A stretch of 64,000 bases of DNA from an uncultured Bacteroidales bacterium (GCA_944322605.1 CALUPD010000021.1:1-64000), one strand, 5' to 3'. Positions 51,802-61,387 are shown, counted from the stretch's first letter. Notes: a model not told the origin generated them from the letters alone. Translations and numbers: made by a program.

Positions 51802-53088
51802 TCAGGGCGTTTGCTTTGGGGCTTTTGCCTGCCGTGCCGCTGAAATTCCAGCAAGAGCGCCTGTGGAAAATGCAATCTGAAGGTTATACCCTCCGGTATC
51901 GCCGTCAAGATCCAGCACCTCGCCTGCGAAATAAAGGTTTTCCTCCAATTTCGAAGACATGTCCTTTTGCTTGATTTCTCCCATGTCTATTCCTCCTGCC
52001 GTCACGACAGCGCGGCGGTATCCGACAAAGGTTTCTATCCTGAATGTCCAGTTTTTAAGGGCATGCGGAATATCAGCCAAGGCAAGATTCCTATTTGCCG
52101 ATAGGAAAAGCGGAATTACGGCAGCAGGCATGAATCCTCTCAGAATGGACTGGACAGGAGTGCTTGCCCTGTATTTCCCATCGGAAATTTCTCTTTCGAT
52201 TCTTGATTTTAGTTCTTCTTCACTGACGGCCGGTTTCAAATCTATGCATACGGATATTTTTCCTCCGTTGGTTATGGATTTCACGGCTTTGCGGCTTAGC
52301 TTGAATCCCACAGGGCCTTCTATCCCTCCGTCCGTGAAATCGATGTCTCCGGTTTCGGATTGAATCATTTCGGATGATTCGTAAAGCGACGCCCTGATGT
52401 TCTTCAATGTCAGTATCGGATTATCCCATTTGTACCCGTAGGGCGTGAGGGCTGTAAGGGAAGGGAATAGCGGCGTGATTTTATGGCCGAATCCCTTTGC
52501 GAACATGTATCCGTCCCCGGTGCTTCCTGTCGAAGGGTAAGACAGTCCTCCTGTCGCGATTATCAGCATGCGTGATGCAAATGAGCATGCCTTGCCGCAA
52601 TGCGCGGCTTCGACGATGAATTTTTTGTCTTCATGTCCGCTCTCTTCCTTGCATGCATTCGTAATGCGTATTGCCTTGGCTTCGCATGATGTGATAATCT
52701 CCGCTCCAAGATTCATGGCGGCATGGACTAACGTATTTGCGACATCCGATGCTTTCATTGATTCAGGGAATATCCTTCCTCCCCGGGTCTCTGTTACCGG
52801 CAGCCCGTGGCTTTCGAAGAAAGAGACGGTGTCAGCATTGGAAAAGCAATGGAAAGCCGCCCTCAGCAGATTCGGCTTAGGGTGGATTTTTTCAGAAAAT
52901 TCGTTCCATGCCCTGGTATTGGTTATGTTGCATCTGCCTTTTCCGGTAAGGCAGATCTTCCTTCCGCATGACGGCATTTTTTCCAGGACGGCGATGGAAA
53001 GGCCGCAGTCGGTTTCTGCTGCTTTTATTGCCGCCATGAGGCCTGCAGCCCCTCCTCCTATTATCAGTATGTCGTAATTCTTTTTCAA
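51802..53088 (-). CDS. HI0933/BaiN-like FAD-dependent oxidoreductase
   Basis: 428 residues. The dinucleotide-binding loop YDILIIGGGAAGLMAAIKAA is at the start, with KICLTGKGRCNITNTR, ATGGLSYPSTGSTGDGY and the C-terminal GGYNLQIAFSTGALAG. These define the HI0933-like family. Some members reduce bile-acid intermediates (BaiN), but most have no proven substrate. It ends the leftward run from tmk. Confidence 0.9.
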   Translation of the reverse strand: MKKNYDILIIGGGAAGLMAAIKAAETDCGLSIAVLEKMPSCGRKICLTGKGRCNITNTRAWNEFSEKIHPKPNLLRAAFHCFSNADTVSFFESHGLPVTETRGGRIFPESMKASDVANTLVHAAMNLGAEIITSCEAKAIRITNACKEESGHEDKKFIVEAAHCGKACSFASRMLIIATGGLSYPSTGSTGDGYMFAKGFGHKITPLFPSLTALTPYGYKWDNPILTLKNIRASLYESSEMIQSETGDIDFTDGGIEGPVGFKLSRKAVKSITNGGKISVCIDLKPAVSEEELKSRIEREISDGKYRASTPVQSILRGFMPAAVIPLFLSANRNLALADIPHALKNWTFRIETFVGYRRAVVTAGGIDMGEIKQKDMSSKLEENLYFAGEVLDLDGDTGGYNLQIAFSTGALAGISAARQAKAPKQTP

Positions 53089-53123
53089 TTCCCTTTCTTG
53101 AACCGGACGTTGTGAAATAATGA

Positions 53124-54821
53124 TTATTCGGCAGGCAATTTCAGCCTTGCCCCTTCTTCCGATTCGGCTATCCTTTTAAGGAACGAGTCGGTATAACCTG
53201 GCTGTTCAGGGGCCACAGGTATGGTGTATGTGTAGTCGTTGGTTATGAACTGTCCTGTCCTGTCCTGCTTTTTGGTATTTCCGTCTATATATTTGACCAG
53301 AAGGTATTCGTCAAGTTTTTTCCATTTGTAGAAAAGGTAATCGGCCAGGGTGACTGATGCCTTGGTAAGGTATTTTATGGATTTTTTCGTGGACGAGCTT
53401 ATGTATATTTCCATCGCCTTTTCATCCATGTCCTTGACTTTTTCCATCATGTCCTTTTCATGCTCGTCGATAATAGTCCTTACTTCTCTTCCTATCTGGT
53501 TATACCTCAGATAGGAAAATTGCGCTATCCTGTTTGTCAGCCAAAACATCGATGTCGGGGAATAATCCACCATCGAGCCGTTCATCTCCGAGTAATGTTC
53601 CGAGATTTCCAGCGAGCACGCATAGACCGGAGTAAGAGGGGATGTCCCGGCGTCATCGACCCCGAACCACAGTATGCCACCGATATGGTCCGGATAATAG
53701 CTCCGTGCCTGCGCCACGAACCAAAATGCCGTCTGCTGGGTTGCTATGGCGCGTTCGTTGAGATAATCGTTTCCGTTTACATGGTATGTCATCGGACGCC
53801 ATCTGTAAGGAAGTTCGTTCCCTCCCGCGCCGAGGTCCTTGGTCATGTCGAACCATGTGCCTTCATACCTGTCCCTCATCATGTCTGCTGCTTCTTTCAA
53901 TGAAATCGGCTTTTTTGAAGGCACGTAGAGAGGCATTCTGTTTTTCAGGTTCTCCCCTTTCGCAAAATCGAGGTACTTGCTCATGTCTTCCGCGCCGTGC
54001 CTGTTGAAAAAGCTCCATACCCTTGCTTCGCATGTCCTTGCCGTAAGGAAATCGAGAGGGCAGAACGTGTCGGCGAAGCTGAAAGTCGAATCAGGCCCGT
54101 CGTATAGCTTTTCTTCTTTCACATAGCTGAAAATGTCGGGAGCGTACATGCAGTTCAAGGAGTCGTCTGCCGGTATTTCGGTTATCCTTGCGGCGTTGGC
54201 ATGTGCGGAAATGCAGCCGTCAGGAATCCTTATGGCAACCCATACTATGCCTTTGTTTATGTTTACGCTGTCCTGGTCGTATCTCGGTTTCTTTGAAATG
54301 AGTTCGAGTATCCACACTTCGTTTTTATCCGCTATCGAAAAGGATTCCCCGCTTGACGCGTATCCGTATTCATTGGCCAGGGATGTCATGGTCTTTATGG
54401 CCTCCCTTGCCGTCCGGCATCTTTGCAGGGCTATGAACATCATGGAGCCGTAGTCGATCATCCCGTCAGGATCACGGTGGCTTTTCAGCCCTTCCCATGT
54501 GGATTCTCCTATGATCAGCTGGTGTTCGTTCATGTTGCCTACGACATTGTACGTGCGCCTTGCCTCCGGAATGCTCCCGAGGTATTTTTCGGAGCCCCAA
54601 TCGTAAATCTCCCTCATTGCGTTGGCTCTGTGCCTGCCTCCTGGAAGATAGGCCAGGAATCCGTATCTCGTATGCGAATCGGCGGAATAGGTTATTACAT
54701 TCGAACTGTCCTTCATCGCCCCTTTCGTGATGAGCAGGTTAGTGCAAGCATGTGTCTTGCCGCAGGACAGCATTGCGGCGGAAACCGCCAATGCCGTAAT
54801 TATGATTTTCTTCATTTCCAT
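53124..54821 (-). CDS. Peptidase family C69 dipeptidase, exported
   Basis: 565 residues; the start is 54821 or the ATG two codons later. The signal peptide IIITALAVSAAMLSCGKTHA is followed by CTNLLITKGAMKDSSNVI, where the Cys is the expected N-terminal nucleophile of this Ntn-type dipeptidase family (PepD). GESFSIADKNEVWILE and VWVAIRIPDGCISAHAN also fit. Removal of the signal after HA would expose the catalytic Cys. A lipobox-like LSC lies five residues earlier, so lipidation at that Cys is an alternative. It follows murB. Confidence 0.88.
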   Translation of the reverse strand: MEMKKIIITALAVSAAMLSCGKTHACTNLLITKGAMKDSSNVITYSADSHTRYGFLAYLPGGRHRANAMREIYDWGSEKYLGSIPEARRTYNVVGNMNEHQLIIGESTWEGLKSHRDPDGMIDYGSMMFIALQRCRTAREAIKTMTSLANEYGYASSGESFSIADKNEVWILELISKKPRYDQDSVNINKGIVWVAIRIPDGCISAHANAARITEIPADDSLNCMYAPDIFSYVKEEKLYDGPDSTFSFADTFCPLDFLTARTCEARVWSFFNRHGAEDMSKYLDFAKGENLKNRMPLYVPSKKPISLKEAADMMRDRYEGTWFDMTKDLGAGGNELPYRWRPMTYHVNGNDYLNERAIATQQTAFWFVAQARSYYPDHIGGILWFGVDDAGTSPLTPVYACSLEISEHYSEMNGSMVDYSPTSMFWLTNRIAQFSYLRYNQIGREVRTIIDEHEKDMMEKVKDMDEKAMEIYISSSTKKSIKYLTKASVTLADYLFYKWKKLDEYLLVKYIDGNTKKQDRTGQFITNDYTYTIPVAPEQPGYTDSFLKRIAESEEGARLKLPAE

Positions 54822-54847
54822 GAATTTAGTCTGTTCGTTTCTTGTTC

Positions 54848-55870
54848 CTATATTATGTTGACTTCCGGGATGATGGCGATTCCTGTCTTCTCAAGCACCG
54901 TCTTCCGTATTTTGTCCGACAATGCAAGGACGTCTTTTCCCGTAGCTCCCTTTTCAGCTGTCAGCACAAGAGGCTGGGCGGCGTTCACCCCTGCTTTGCC
55001 TTCCTTGTATCCCTTGAATCCGCATATGTCGATAAGCCATGCGGCAGGCACCTTTACATGTTCGTCGTCTATTATGAAGTATTTTGCGTTGCTGAACTTT
55101 TCTTTCAGTTTTTCGAATTCCGGTTTTCCTATTACGGGGTTTTTGAAAAAGCTTCCGGCATTGCCCGATATTTTAGGGTCGGGTAGTTTTGCCGAACGGA
55201 TATTCAGTACCGCGTTCCTTACTTCACGTATCCCGATGCTGTGCGAGCGGCTTCCGTAATTTTCCGATATGTATTTTTTTACATCCGCGTATTCGCAGTC
55301 GGGCACAGGATGTTTTGACAGCTTGTATGTGACATATGTTATTACGGCCTTGTTTTTCAGCTCATGTTTGAATATGCTTTCCCTGTATCCGAACATGCAG
55401 TCTTTCCCGTCTATGCTCTTGGTTTTTCCATCCGTTATGTCAACGTATTCCACTTTCCATATGCGGTTTCCGGCTTCGGCCCCGTATGCTCCTATGTTCT
55501 GCACCGGCGACGCCCCGGCCGTGCCCGGTATTCCGGACAGGTTTTCCAGTCCTCCCCATCCTCTGTCCACGGCGTATTCCACGAGCCTGTCCCATTCTAC
55601 TCCTGCTCCCGCCCTCAGGAATACATGGTCCGGATCGTCGTGCGTTATTTTTATATCCTTTATGCAAGGCTTTATGATAGTACCTTCGAAGTCTCCTGTG
55701 AACAATATGTTGCTGCCTCCTCCGATAATCAGGTATTGTCCTTCCCTGCAATATTCGAGGGCCTCGATGATCTGGCTGCAATAGTCGGCTTCAATGAGCC
55801 TTTTTGCCCTTACGTTAAAACCGAAAGTGTTATAGCTTCCGATAGGGATGTTTTCGTATATTCTTGTCAT
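54848..55870 (-). CDS. murB: UDP-N-acetylenolpyruvoylglucosamine reductase
   Basis: 340 residues, the type I (E. coli-like) length. NIPIGSYNTFGFNVRAK starts it, YLIIGGGSNILFTGDFEGTI binds FAD, GIPGTAGASPVQNIGAYG follows, and GNAGSFFKNPVI has the catalytic Ser. It reduces UDP-GlcNAc-enolpyruvate to UDP-MurNAc in peptidoglycan synthesis. Its start overlaps the DoxX-like gene by four bases. Confidence 0.96.
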   Translation of the reverse strand: MTRIYENIPIGSYNTFGFNVRAKRLIEADYCSQIIEALEYCREGQYLIIGGGSNILFTGDFEGTIIKPCIKDIKITHDDPDHVFLRAGAGVEWDRLVEYAVDRGWGGLENLSGIPGTAGASPVQNIGAYGAEAGNRIWKVEYVDITDGKTKSIDGKDCMFGYRESIFKHELKNKAVITYVTYKLSKHPVPDCEYADVKKYISENYGSRSHSIGIREVRNAVLNIRSAKLPDPKISGNAGSFFKNPVIGKPEFEKLKEKFSNAKYFIIDDEHVKVPAAWLIDICGFKGYKEGKAGVNAAQPLVLTAEKGATGKDVLALSDKIRKTVLEKTGIAIIPEVNII

Positions 55871-57171
55871 TTTTCTTCCATGTTTTCTCCGGCCCGCAGC
55901 TTCTTAAGTTTTTCCATGCCGGATTCCGTTTCGCTTACTATATGGTGGCGTATATTGTACCTTCTTAGAATGATGTTTCCTATCAGCAGTATAAGAAGAG
56001 CGGAGAATGCCAGTATCTCCCAAAACAGGGAATTCCCGATCTCTTCTTTTACGGAAAGGACTTTGGGGTCTGAATCCCTTATCCTGTCCAGTTCTTTCTC
56101 GTCAGGCAGGGATTTAAGCGGCCATTTCCTGATGATTTCCCCGTCGCTGACGAATACCGCTCCCGCATTCGATCTGTTCAGCGTTATGATTGATTTGTAA
56201 TCTGAAAGATATATTTCCGAATATATTCCGGCTTCTTCGGACAGCCTTGACGCGAACGTCTCGTCTCCGCTGCAAAAGATCATATGCCTTATTCCCTTGA
56301 TCGCGCATTCGTCCGCTAATTTTTTTACGCGCCTTATCGTCTTGTCGGAAATATCCTGATCGTATATCGTGGTTATGATTGCCGTCAATGCCCCGTTTAT
56401 TATGTATTCCGTCATGTAGCTGCCGTCAGGCGAAGATAACGGTATGGGCATGGTCTCCTGGGAGTTTTCGGAATCTTCTATTTTTCTTGTCGTTGCCGAA
56501 ACATAGGTCCATGAAGTGTCGGGGAGATTGTCTATGGAAAATTCCATGGTCTTTCCGTCCTTTTCATAGATGAAAGTGGATTCGTAATTTTCAGAAGACG
56601 ACATTCCGGTCGCGTCCTCAAGGTATTGGCCGGGCTTGAAGACGGTAAAATCGACAGGCGGGTTATAAATGAAGGAGAAAACGGATATTGCCAGTCCGGC
56701 AATTGCTGCGAATCCTATTGTGCTCCATTCGAAGACTTTGGAACTGAGTTTCCTGTAATTATTCCGTTGGGCGAATATGAATGCGGACATCGGAAGAAGT
56801 ACCAGGTTCTTTATGAAAGTCTCCATGTTCGACAACTTTATCGCTTCGCCGAAGCAGCCGCAATCGTTTATAGGGTTGAACATGGCGAGATAAAATGTCA
56901 GCGATGTCATGAATATCATGAAGGCCAAGAGAATCCACGAGGTTTCCTTCAGCCTTATTCTCAAGGCCAATGATATTCCGAGCGTGAATTCTATGACTGA
57001 CAGCCCTGTTCCTATCGGCATGCATAAATCCCTTAGCGAGCCGAGATGGAATACGTTGAGGTATTCCGAGATTATAAGCGACGTCCCGACCGGGTCCATC
57101 AGTTTCAGAAAACCGGACGCGATGAATACGATTCCTGCTATAGTTGCCGCTGTGACTCTTAAAAATACCAT
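55867..57171 (-). CDS. BT_3928-like membrane protein with DoxX/MauE domain
   Basis: 434 residues. Four N-terminal helices carry IAGIVFIASGFLKLMDPVGT and NPINDCGCFGEAIKLSN, the conserved Cys-rich block of MauE/DoxX-like proteins in Bacteroidota. A periplasmic part of about 200 residues (RHMIFCSGDETFASRLSEEAG) has a weak thioredoxin-like pattern, and a last helix anchors the C-terminus. A role in disulfide or quinone-linked redox chemistry is plausible but unproven. It lies ten bases after tmk and overlaps murB by four bases. Confidence 0.78.
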   Translation of the reverse strand: MVFLRVTAATIAGIVFIASGFLKLMDPVGTSLIISEYLNVFHLGSLRDLCMPIGTGLSVIEFTLGISLALRIRLKETSWILLAFMIFMTSLTFYLAMFNPINDCGCFGEAIKLSNMETFIKNLVLLPMSAFIFAQRNNYRKLSSKVFEWSTIGFAAIAGLAISVFSFIYNPPVDFTVFKPGQYLEDATGMSSSENYESTFIYEKDGKTMEFSIDNLPDTSWTYVSATTRKIEDSENSQETMPIPLSSPDGSYMTEYIINGALTAIITTIYDQDISDKTIRRVKKLADECAIKGIRHMIFCSGDETFASRLSEEAGIYSEIYLSDYKSIITLNRSNAGAVFVSDGEIIRKWPLKSLPDEKELDRIRDSDPKVLSVKEEIGNSLFWEILAFSALLILLIGNIILRRYNIRHHIVSETESGMEKLKKLRAGENMEEK

Positions 57172-57180
57172 GTCGTGCGT

Positions 57181-57852
57181 TTATTTGTCGAGTTCTTTTC
57201 TTATCCTTTCAAATATTTCTGTTTCCGAAGCCATGTTCCCTGAGCTGTTGCGGCAGTCTATCCTTTTGAAGGACCTGTCTTCTTCGGTCAGCCCTATGTA
57301 TATGTCCCTTACGCGTTTTTGGAATTCTATGTCCGCTTCATGTATGTCCCCTTTCCCTTGGAGATAATCCCTGTCGCAGCCCTGCCTTTCTTCATTCAGC
57401 CTGGCGCTTACGAAATCTATCGGCACGTCGAGAAAAAGGTTTATGTCCGGAACCGGGAGCGCATATTCTCCGTATTCCGTTCCGATTATCCATTTTTTCA
57501 ATGATTCAGCTTCTTCCGGGCCTTTTGCCTTCGCGCACTGGAATGCTATGTTCGAGTAAACGTACCTGTCTAAGATTATGGTTTTCCCGTCCGCGAGCCA
57601 GCTTTCAAGAAGGGATTTGGCGTTGTGCCTGTCTTCTGCGAAAAGCAGGGCTACGAGCTGCGGATGGACTTCTTCGATTTTCCCGAAATCGCCTCTCAGA
57701 AAACCTGAAATAAGCGGCCCGTAAACAGGCGCGCCGTATCTTGGAAAATGCAGATATTCCGTTTTCTCTCCCTTGGCTGCCATGTATTCGCGTATCTTGG
57801 TTATCTGCGTGGATTTTCCTGCTCCGTCGAGGCCTTCAATAACTATAAGCAT
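57181..57852 (-). CDS. tmk: Thymidylate kinase
   Basis: 223 residues from the ATG at 57852; the frame runs 13 codons further upstream but MLIVIEGLDGAGKSTQ is the family start. The P-loop GLDGAGKST, the LDRYVYSNIAFQ block (DRY with substrate-binding Arg) and YLHFPRYGAPVYG are typical. The lid region is NEERQGCDRDYLQG. It phosphorylates dTMP to dTDP. It heads the leftward tmk-DoxX-murB-C69-flavoprotein run. Confidence 0.94.
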   Translation of the reverse strand: MLIVIEGLDGAGKSTQITKIREYMAAKGEKTEYLHFPRYGAPVYGPLISGFLRGDFGKIEEVHPQLVALLFAEDRHNAKSLLESWLADGKTIILDRYVYSNIAFQCAKAKGPEEAESLKKWIIGTEYGEYALPVPDINLFLDVPIDFVSARLNEERQGCDRDYLQGKGDIHEADIEFQKRVRDIYIGLTEEDRSFKRIDCRNSSGNMASETEIFERIRKELDK

Positions 57853-57895
57853 ATTTGTATTTTTTGTCTGTGCTTTTATATATCTTCGCACGATA

Positions 57896-57927
57896 CAAAT
57901 TTAAGCAGTTATTTTCAATTTGTGAAA
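57896..57927 (-). promoter_or_regulatory. Promoter of the tmk run, overlapping the folP start
   Basis: On the minus strand TTTC (57927-57924), 20 bases, then TAAATTTG (57903-57896). The -33 side touches the folP start codon at 57928, so the two divergent genes share very little control DNA. Confidence 0.45.
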
Positions 57928-58743
57928 ATGAAGGATTATAAAAAGGAAATAATGGGAATCGTGAACGTGACGGACGATTCCTATTTCGCAGCGAGCAGGG
58001 CCAAGTCTGAAAAGGCAATAGGAGAAAGGGTTTCACGGCTGATAGAAGAAGGCGCCGGCATAATAGACATAGGAGGCTGTTCCACCAGGCCCGGTTCTTC
58101 AAGCGTATCCATGGAGACGGAGTGGGAGGGCGTGTCCCTTGCGCTCAGGACGGTTCTCAGGTCCGGTTTGCGCGATGCTGCGAAATATTCGATAGACACG
58201 TTCAGGTCGGAAATAGTCAGGCGTTCGTATGAGGAATTCGGCGAATTCATAGTCAACGACATATCCGCCGGAGAAGATGATCCCGAAATGCTTCCTCTCG
58301 TCGGAAGGCTGGGGCTGGGGTATATAGCCATGCACAAGAGGGGGACTCCGGAAACAATGCAGTCTTTTTGCGGATACGGGGACGTGGTCCGCGATGTCGT
58401 TTCATATTTCGAGGATTTTGGCAGGAAGGCGGCGGATGCAGGCATAAAGGATTATATAATAGATCCTGGATTCGGCTTTTCAAAAACCATAGAGCAGAAT
58501 TACCGGATGTTGGCCGGGCTCGGCGGGTTTTCTGCCCTCGGGAAGAAGGTATTGGTCGGAATATCACGGAAAAGCATGATTTGCAAGTATCTGAATATTG
58601 CGACCGAGGATTCTCTGCCCGAGACTTCAGCCCTGCATTTGATCGCATTGTCCAAGGGTGCGGACATCCTGCGGGTCCACGACGTGAAAGAAGCAGTGCG
58701 GATCGTGAAATTGCACGGCATTCTTGCAAGCAGCGGATTGTAA
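57928..58743 (+). CDS. folP: Dihydropteroate synthase
   Basis: 271 residues from the ATG at 57928; the longer frame upstream would overlap tmk. EIMGIVNVTDDSYFAASR replaces the usual NVTPDSF block, IIDIGGCSTRPGSSSVSMETEW is the second signature (quoted around GGCSTRPGS), and DYIIDPGFGFSKTIEQN the third. It couples p-aminobenzoate with the dihydropterin pyrophosphate in folate synthesis. purB and a HAD-type nucleotidase follow on the same strand. Confidence 0.95.
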   Translation: MKDYKKEIMGIVNVTDDSYFAASRAKSEKAIGERVSRLIEEGAGIIDIGGCSTRPGSSSVSMETEWEGVSLALRTVLRSGLRDAAKYSIDTFRSEIVRRSYEEFGEFIVNDISAGEDDPEMLPLVGRLGLGYIAMHKRGTPETMQSFCGYGDVVRDVVSYFEDFGRKAADAGIKDYIIDPGFGFSKTIEQNYRMLAGLGGFSALGKKVLVGISRKSMICKYLNIATEDSLPETSALHLIALSKGADILRVHDVKEAVRIVKLHGILASSGL

Positions 58744-58752
58744 AAAAAGAAT

Positions 58753-58760
58753 TAAATTTG
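58753..58760 (+). promoter_or_regulatory. -7 element before purB
   Basis: TAAATTTG, 22 bases before the purB ATG. No TTTG lies at the normal spacing, so purB may be served by both this site and folP read-through. Confidence 0.4.
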
Positions 58761-58781
58761 CGGAAATATAAAAATCAGGTT

Positions 58782-60125
58782 ATGGAAAACAATTATGCTT
58801 TGAAAGCTGTTTCGCCGATAGACGGAAGATATAAAGACAAGGTGGCGGCTTTGGAAAATTACTTCTCCGAATACGCCCTCATAAAATACAGGACAAGAAT
58901 CGAAATCGAATATTTCATAGCTCTTTGCGAGCTGCCGTTGAAGCAGCTGTCCTCTTTCGACAAAGGGATGTTCGAAAGGCTCAGGGACGTGTACAGGAAC
59001 TTTTCCGAAGAGGACGCCATGGAAGTAAAGGAGATAGAAAAGACGACAAATCACGATGTAAAGGCTGTCGAATATTTTATCAAGAGAAGGTTTGAAAAAC
59101 TGGGAATAAGCCGCTATTCCGAATTCGTGCATTTCGGCCTTACTTCACAGGATATAAATAATACTTCCGTGCCTCTCAGCCTTCTTGAGGGCATAAGGGA
59201 TGTTTATATGCCATGCCTGTATGATGTCGTAGGCACGCTGTCAGCCCTTGCTGATGAATGGAAAGATGTTCCGATGCTTGCGCATACGCACGGGCAGCCT
59301 GCGTCTCCGACACGCCTTGGAAAAGAAATAAATGTTTTCACGGTAAGGCTCCAGGAACAGCTCGACCTGCTTGCCACGATTCCTTATGCCGCGAAATTCG
59401 GCGGAGCCACAGGGAATTTCAATGCCCATAATGCGGCTTATCCGGAAATCGACTGGAACAATTTCGCCAGGGAATTCGTAGGAAACCTCGGGCTGAAGCG
59501 TTCATATCCTACGACCCAGATAGAACATTATGACCATCTTGCGGCCCTGTTCGATAACCTTAAAAGGATAAATACGATTCTTATCGATCTGTCAAGGGAC
59601 ATGTGGTCTTACATCTCTATGGAATATTTTAAGCAGAAAATCAAGGCAGGGGAAGTAGGCTCGTCGGCAATGCCGCATAAGGTAAATCCTATAGATTTCG
59701 AAAATGCCGAAGGAAACCTCGGTGTCGCAAACGCCGTTTATTCGCATCTTTCTTCCAAATTGCCTGTATCCAGGTTGCAGCGCGACCTTACGGACTCCAC
59801 CGTCCTTAGAAACGTAGGCGTGCCGGTGGCGCATTCCATAATCGCCTTGAAGTCCCTTAAAAAAGGCTTGGGAAAACTGATCCTGAACAAAGCGGCCATA
59901 GACAGGGACCTCGACAATAACTGGGCGGTAGTTGCGGAAGGAATACAGACCATTCTCAGAAGGGAAGGCTATCCTAACCCGTATGAAGCCTTGAAGGCTC
60001 TGACAAGGACGAACGAATCAGTGACACATGAGTCTATCTGCAAATTCATAGACGACCTTGAGATCAGCGAAAGCGTAAAAGAAGAACTGAGGAACATAAC
60101 TCCGCATAATTACATAGGAAAGTAA
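58782..60125 (+). CDS. purB: Adenylosuccinate lyase
   Basis: 447 residues from the ATG at 58782; the frame is open far upstream inside folP but that part is not coding. ALKAVSPIDGRYKDKV is the family start, TSQDINNTSVPLSL and AHTHGQPASPTRLGKE (catalytic His) follow, and GSSAMPHKVNPIDFENAEGN is the fumarase/lyase signature with the catalytic Ser. It cleaves SAICAR and adenylosuccinate in purine synthesis, acting directly after PurA (25510). Confidence 0.97.
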   Translation: MENNYALKAVSPIDGRYKDKVAALENYFSEYALIKYRTRIEIEYFIALCELPLKQLSSFDKGMFERLRDVYRNFSEEDAMEVKEIEKTTNHDVKAVEYFIKRRFEKLGISRYSEFVHFGLTSQDINNTSVPLSLLEGIRDVYMPCLYDVVGTLSALADEWKDVPMLAHTHGQPASPTRLGKEINVFTVRLQEQLDLLATIPYAAKFGGATGNFNAHNAAYPEIDWNNFAREFVGNLGLKRSYPTTQIEHYDHLAALFDNLKRINTILIDLSRDMWSYISMEYFKQKIKAGEVGSSAMPHKVNPIDFENAEGNLGVANAVYSHLSSKLPVSRLQRDLTDSTVLRNVGVPVAHSIIALKSLKKGLGKLILNKAAIDRDLDNNWAVVAEGIQTILRREGYPNPYEALKALTRTNESVTHESICKFIDDLEISESVKEELRNITPHNYIGK

Positions 60126-60137
60126 TCCTTTGCCGGT

Positions 60138-60890
60138 ATGGAGGAAAAAAATGCGTGCCGTGAAGGAGTGCGCTCGGTAGATGGAAAAAGGTACGATTGC
60201 ATTCTTGTAGATATCGACAGGACATTGTGGGATTTCGCGACGAATTCCCGCGAGGCCTTGTCGGAACTTGCGCTCGAACGGTTCGAAGGCCTTTCTCCGG
60301 AAGAGTTCATCGGTGTCTACGAGAAGCATAATGCCGAATTATGGTCTAAATACGATCGCGCTGAAATATCAAAAGAAGAATTAAGGGTCAGGCGGTTCCT
60401 TTTGCCCGTGGAAGAACTCGGGCTGAGGCCGCCTTCGGATATGACGGAGGAGGATTATTCGCTGCTTCTTTCGGAAGAATATTTGGAAAAGATGGGCCTC
60501 AAGACAGGGCTTGTTCCCGGGGCGATTGAACTTTTGTCCCATTTCCGTAATAAGGGATGCAGGATTGCAGCTGTCACGAACGGATTCAGGGAAACGCAAT
60601 ACGGCAAAATCGAGCGTTCCGGAATGTCAGGGTATTTCGATGCGGTGGTGGTTTCCGAAGAAGCAGGCTTCAACAAGCCGTCGGCTGGCATTTTCAAGGT
60701 CGCGCTTGAATTATTGGGAGGATCCAAGGACAGGGCGGTCATGATCGGGGACAGCATGGAGAATGATATAAAGGGTGCTATGGATTTCGGAATCGACCAG
60801 GTCTATTTCAATCCGGCCAAAGAAAAATCAGAGATCCGTCCTACATACGAAGTTTCGTCGCTGCATGAAATAATATCATTGCTTGCATGA
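60138..60890 (+). CDS. HAD-family nucleotidase, YjjG type
   Basis: 250 residues. HAD motif I is CILVDIDRTLWDFATN, motif II is VTNGFRETQYGKIERSG, the Lys motif is FNKPSAGIF, and motif III is MIGDSMENDIKGAMDFGI. The helical cap and the TLWDF block match YjjG, a 5'-nucleotidase acting on non-canonical pyrimidine nucleotides. It follows purB by 12 bases. Specificity is inferred from family only. Confidence 0.85.
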   Translation: MEEKNACREGVRSVDGKRYDCILVDIDRTLWDFATNSREALSELALERFEGLSPEEFIGVYEKHNAELWSKYDRAEISKEELRVRRFLLPVEELGLRPPSDMTEEDYSLLLSEEYLEKMGLKTGLVPGAIELLSHFRNKGCRIAAVTNGFRETQYGKIERSGMSGYFDAVVVSEEAGFNKPSAGIFKVALELLGGSKDRAVMIGDSMENDIKGAMDFGIDQVYFNPAKEKSEIRPTYEVSSLHEIISLLA

Positions 60891-61000
60891 GGGTATACGG
60901 CAATTCTCGTGATGCTTTTCGCGTTATGGAGTCTTGCTTCTTTTCAATGAGACCCTCAAGGCCGGCTGACTGCTACTCTCGATGCTTTGTGTCAGGTGTC

Positions 61001-61324
61001 TTACTTCTTTTCAATGATGTAGACTGTTTCTTCCGGCTTGTGGAAAAAGTATTCTTCCCTGGCGAATTTCTCAAGGCTGTCGAGATTGGAATTGAGTTCC
61101 ATTAGCTTCGAATCGACGGCCCTTATGTTCTCATTCAATTCCTTTATGGTCCGTTTCTGTTCGGCGTTGCTGATTTTTACCCTGGCGAGTTCTATTAAGG
61201 AGTTCTGGTCGAAAAAGATTACCCATACGCAAAACACGGCAGTGGCGAGGATGTACTTGTTAGACAAAGTCCGGTATATCCTGCTTCTTTTGAATGCTGC
61301 TATTATGTTCTTCAAAAGTTTCAT
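61001..61324 (-). CDS. FtsB/DivIC-like septum formation initiator
   Basis: 107 residues from the ATG at 61324. The frame is open to 61381, adding 19 residues of doubtful coding character. One transmembrane helix (YILATAVFCVWVIFFDQNSL) is followed by a coiled coil (NAEQKRTIKELNENIRAVDSKL in part) and FAREEYFFHKPEETVYIIEK, the typical end of Bacteroidota DivIC/FtsB proteins. It belongs to the cell division complex with FtsL and FtsQ. Its last codons have a partial copy downstream at about 60928-60948. Confidence 0.85.
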   Translation of the reverse strand: MKLLKNIIAAFKRSRIYRTLSNKYILATAVFCVWVIFFDQNSLIELARVKISNAEQKRTIKELNENIRAVDSKLMELNSNLDSLEKFAREEYFFHKPEETVYIIEKK

Positions 61325-61387
61325 GTTTCCGATTACTGTTTTCTCAGGCTTGCGGCTGCATGCGTAGCGTTGCTTGGCCATTGCAAA

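Noticed and set aside
58368-58781. N-terminal extension of purB reaching into folP
   Set aside because: The added 138 codons are the folP sequence in another frame. The conserved PurB start is at 58782.
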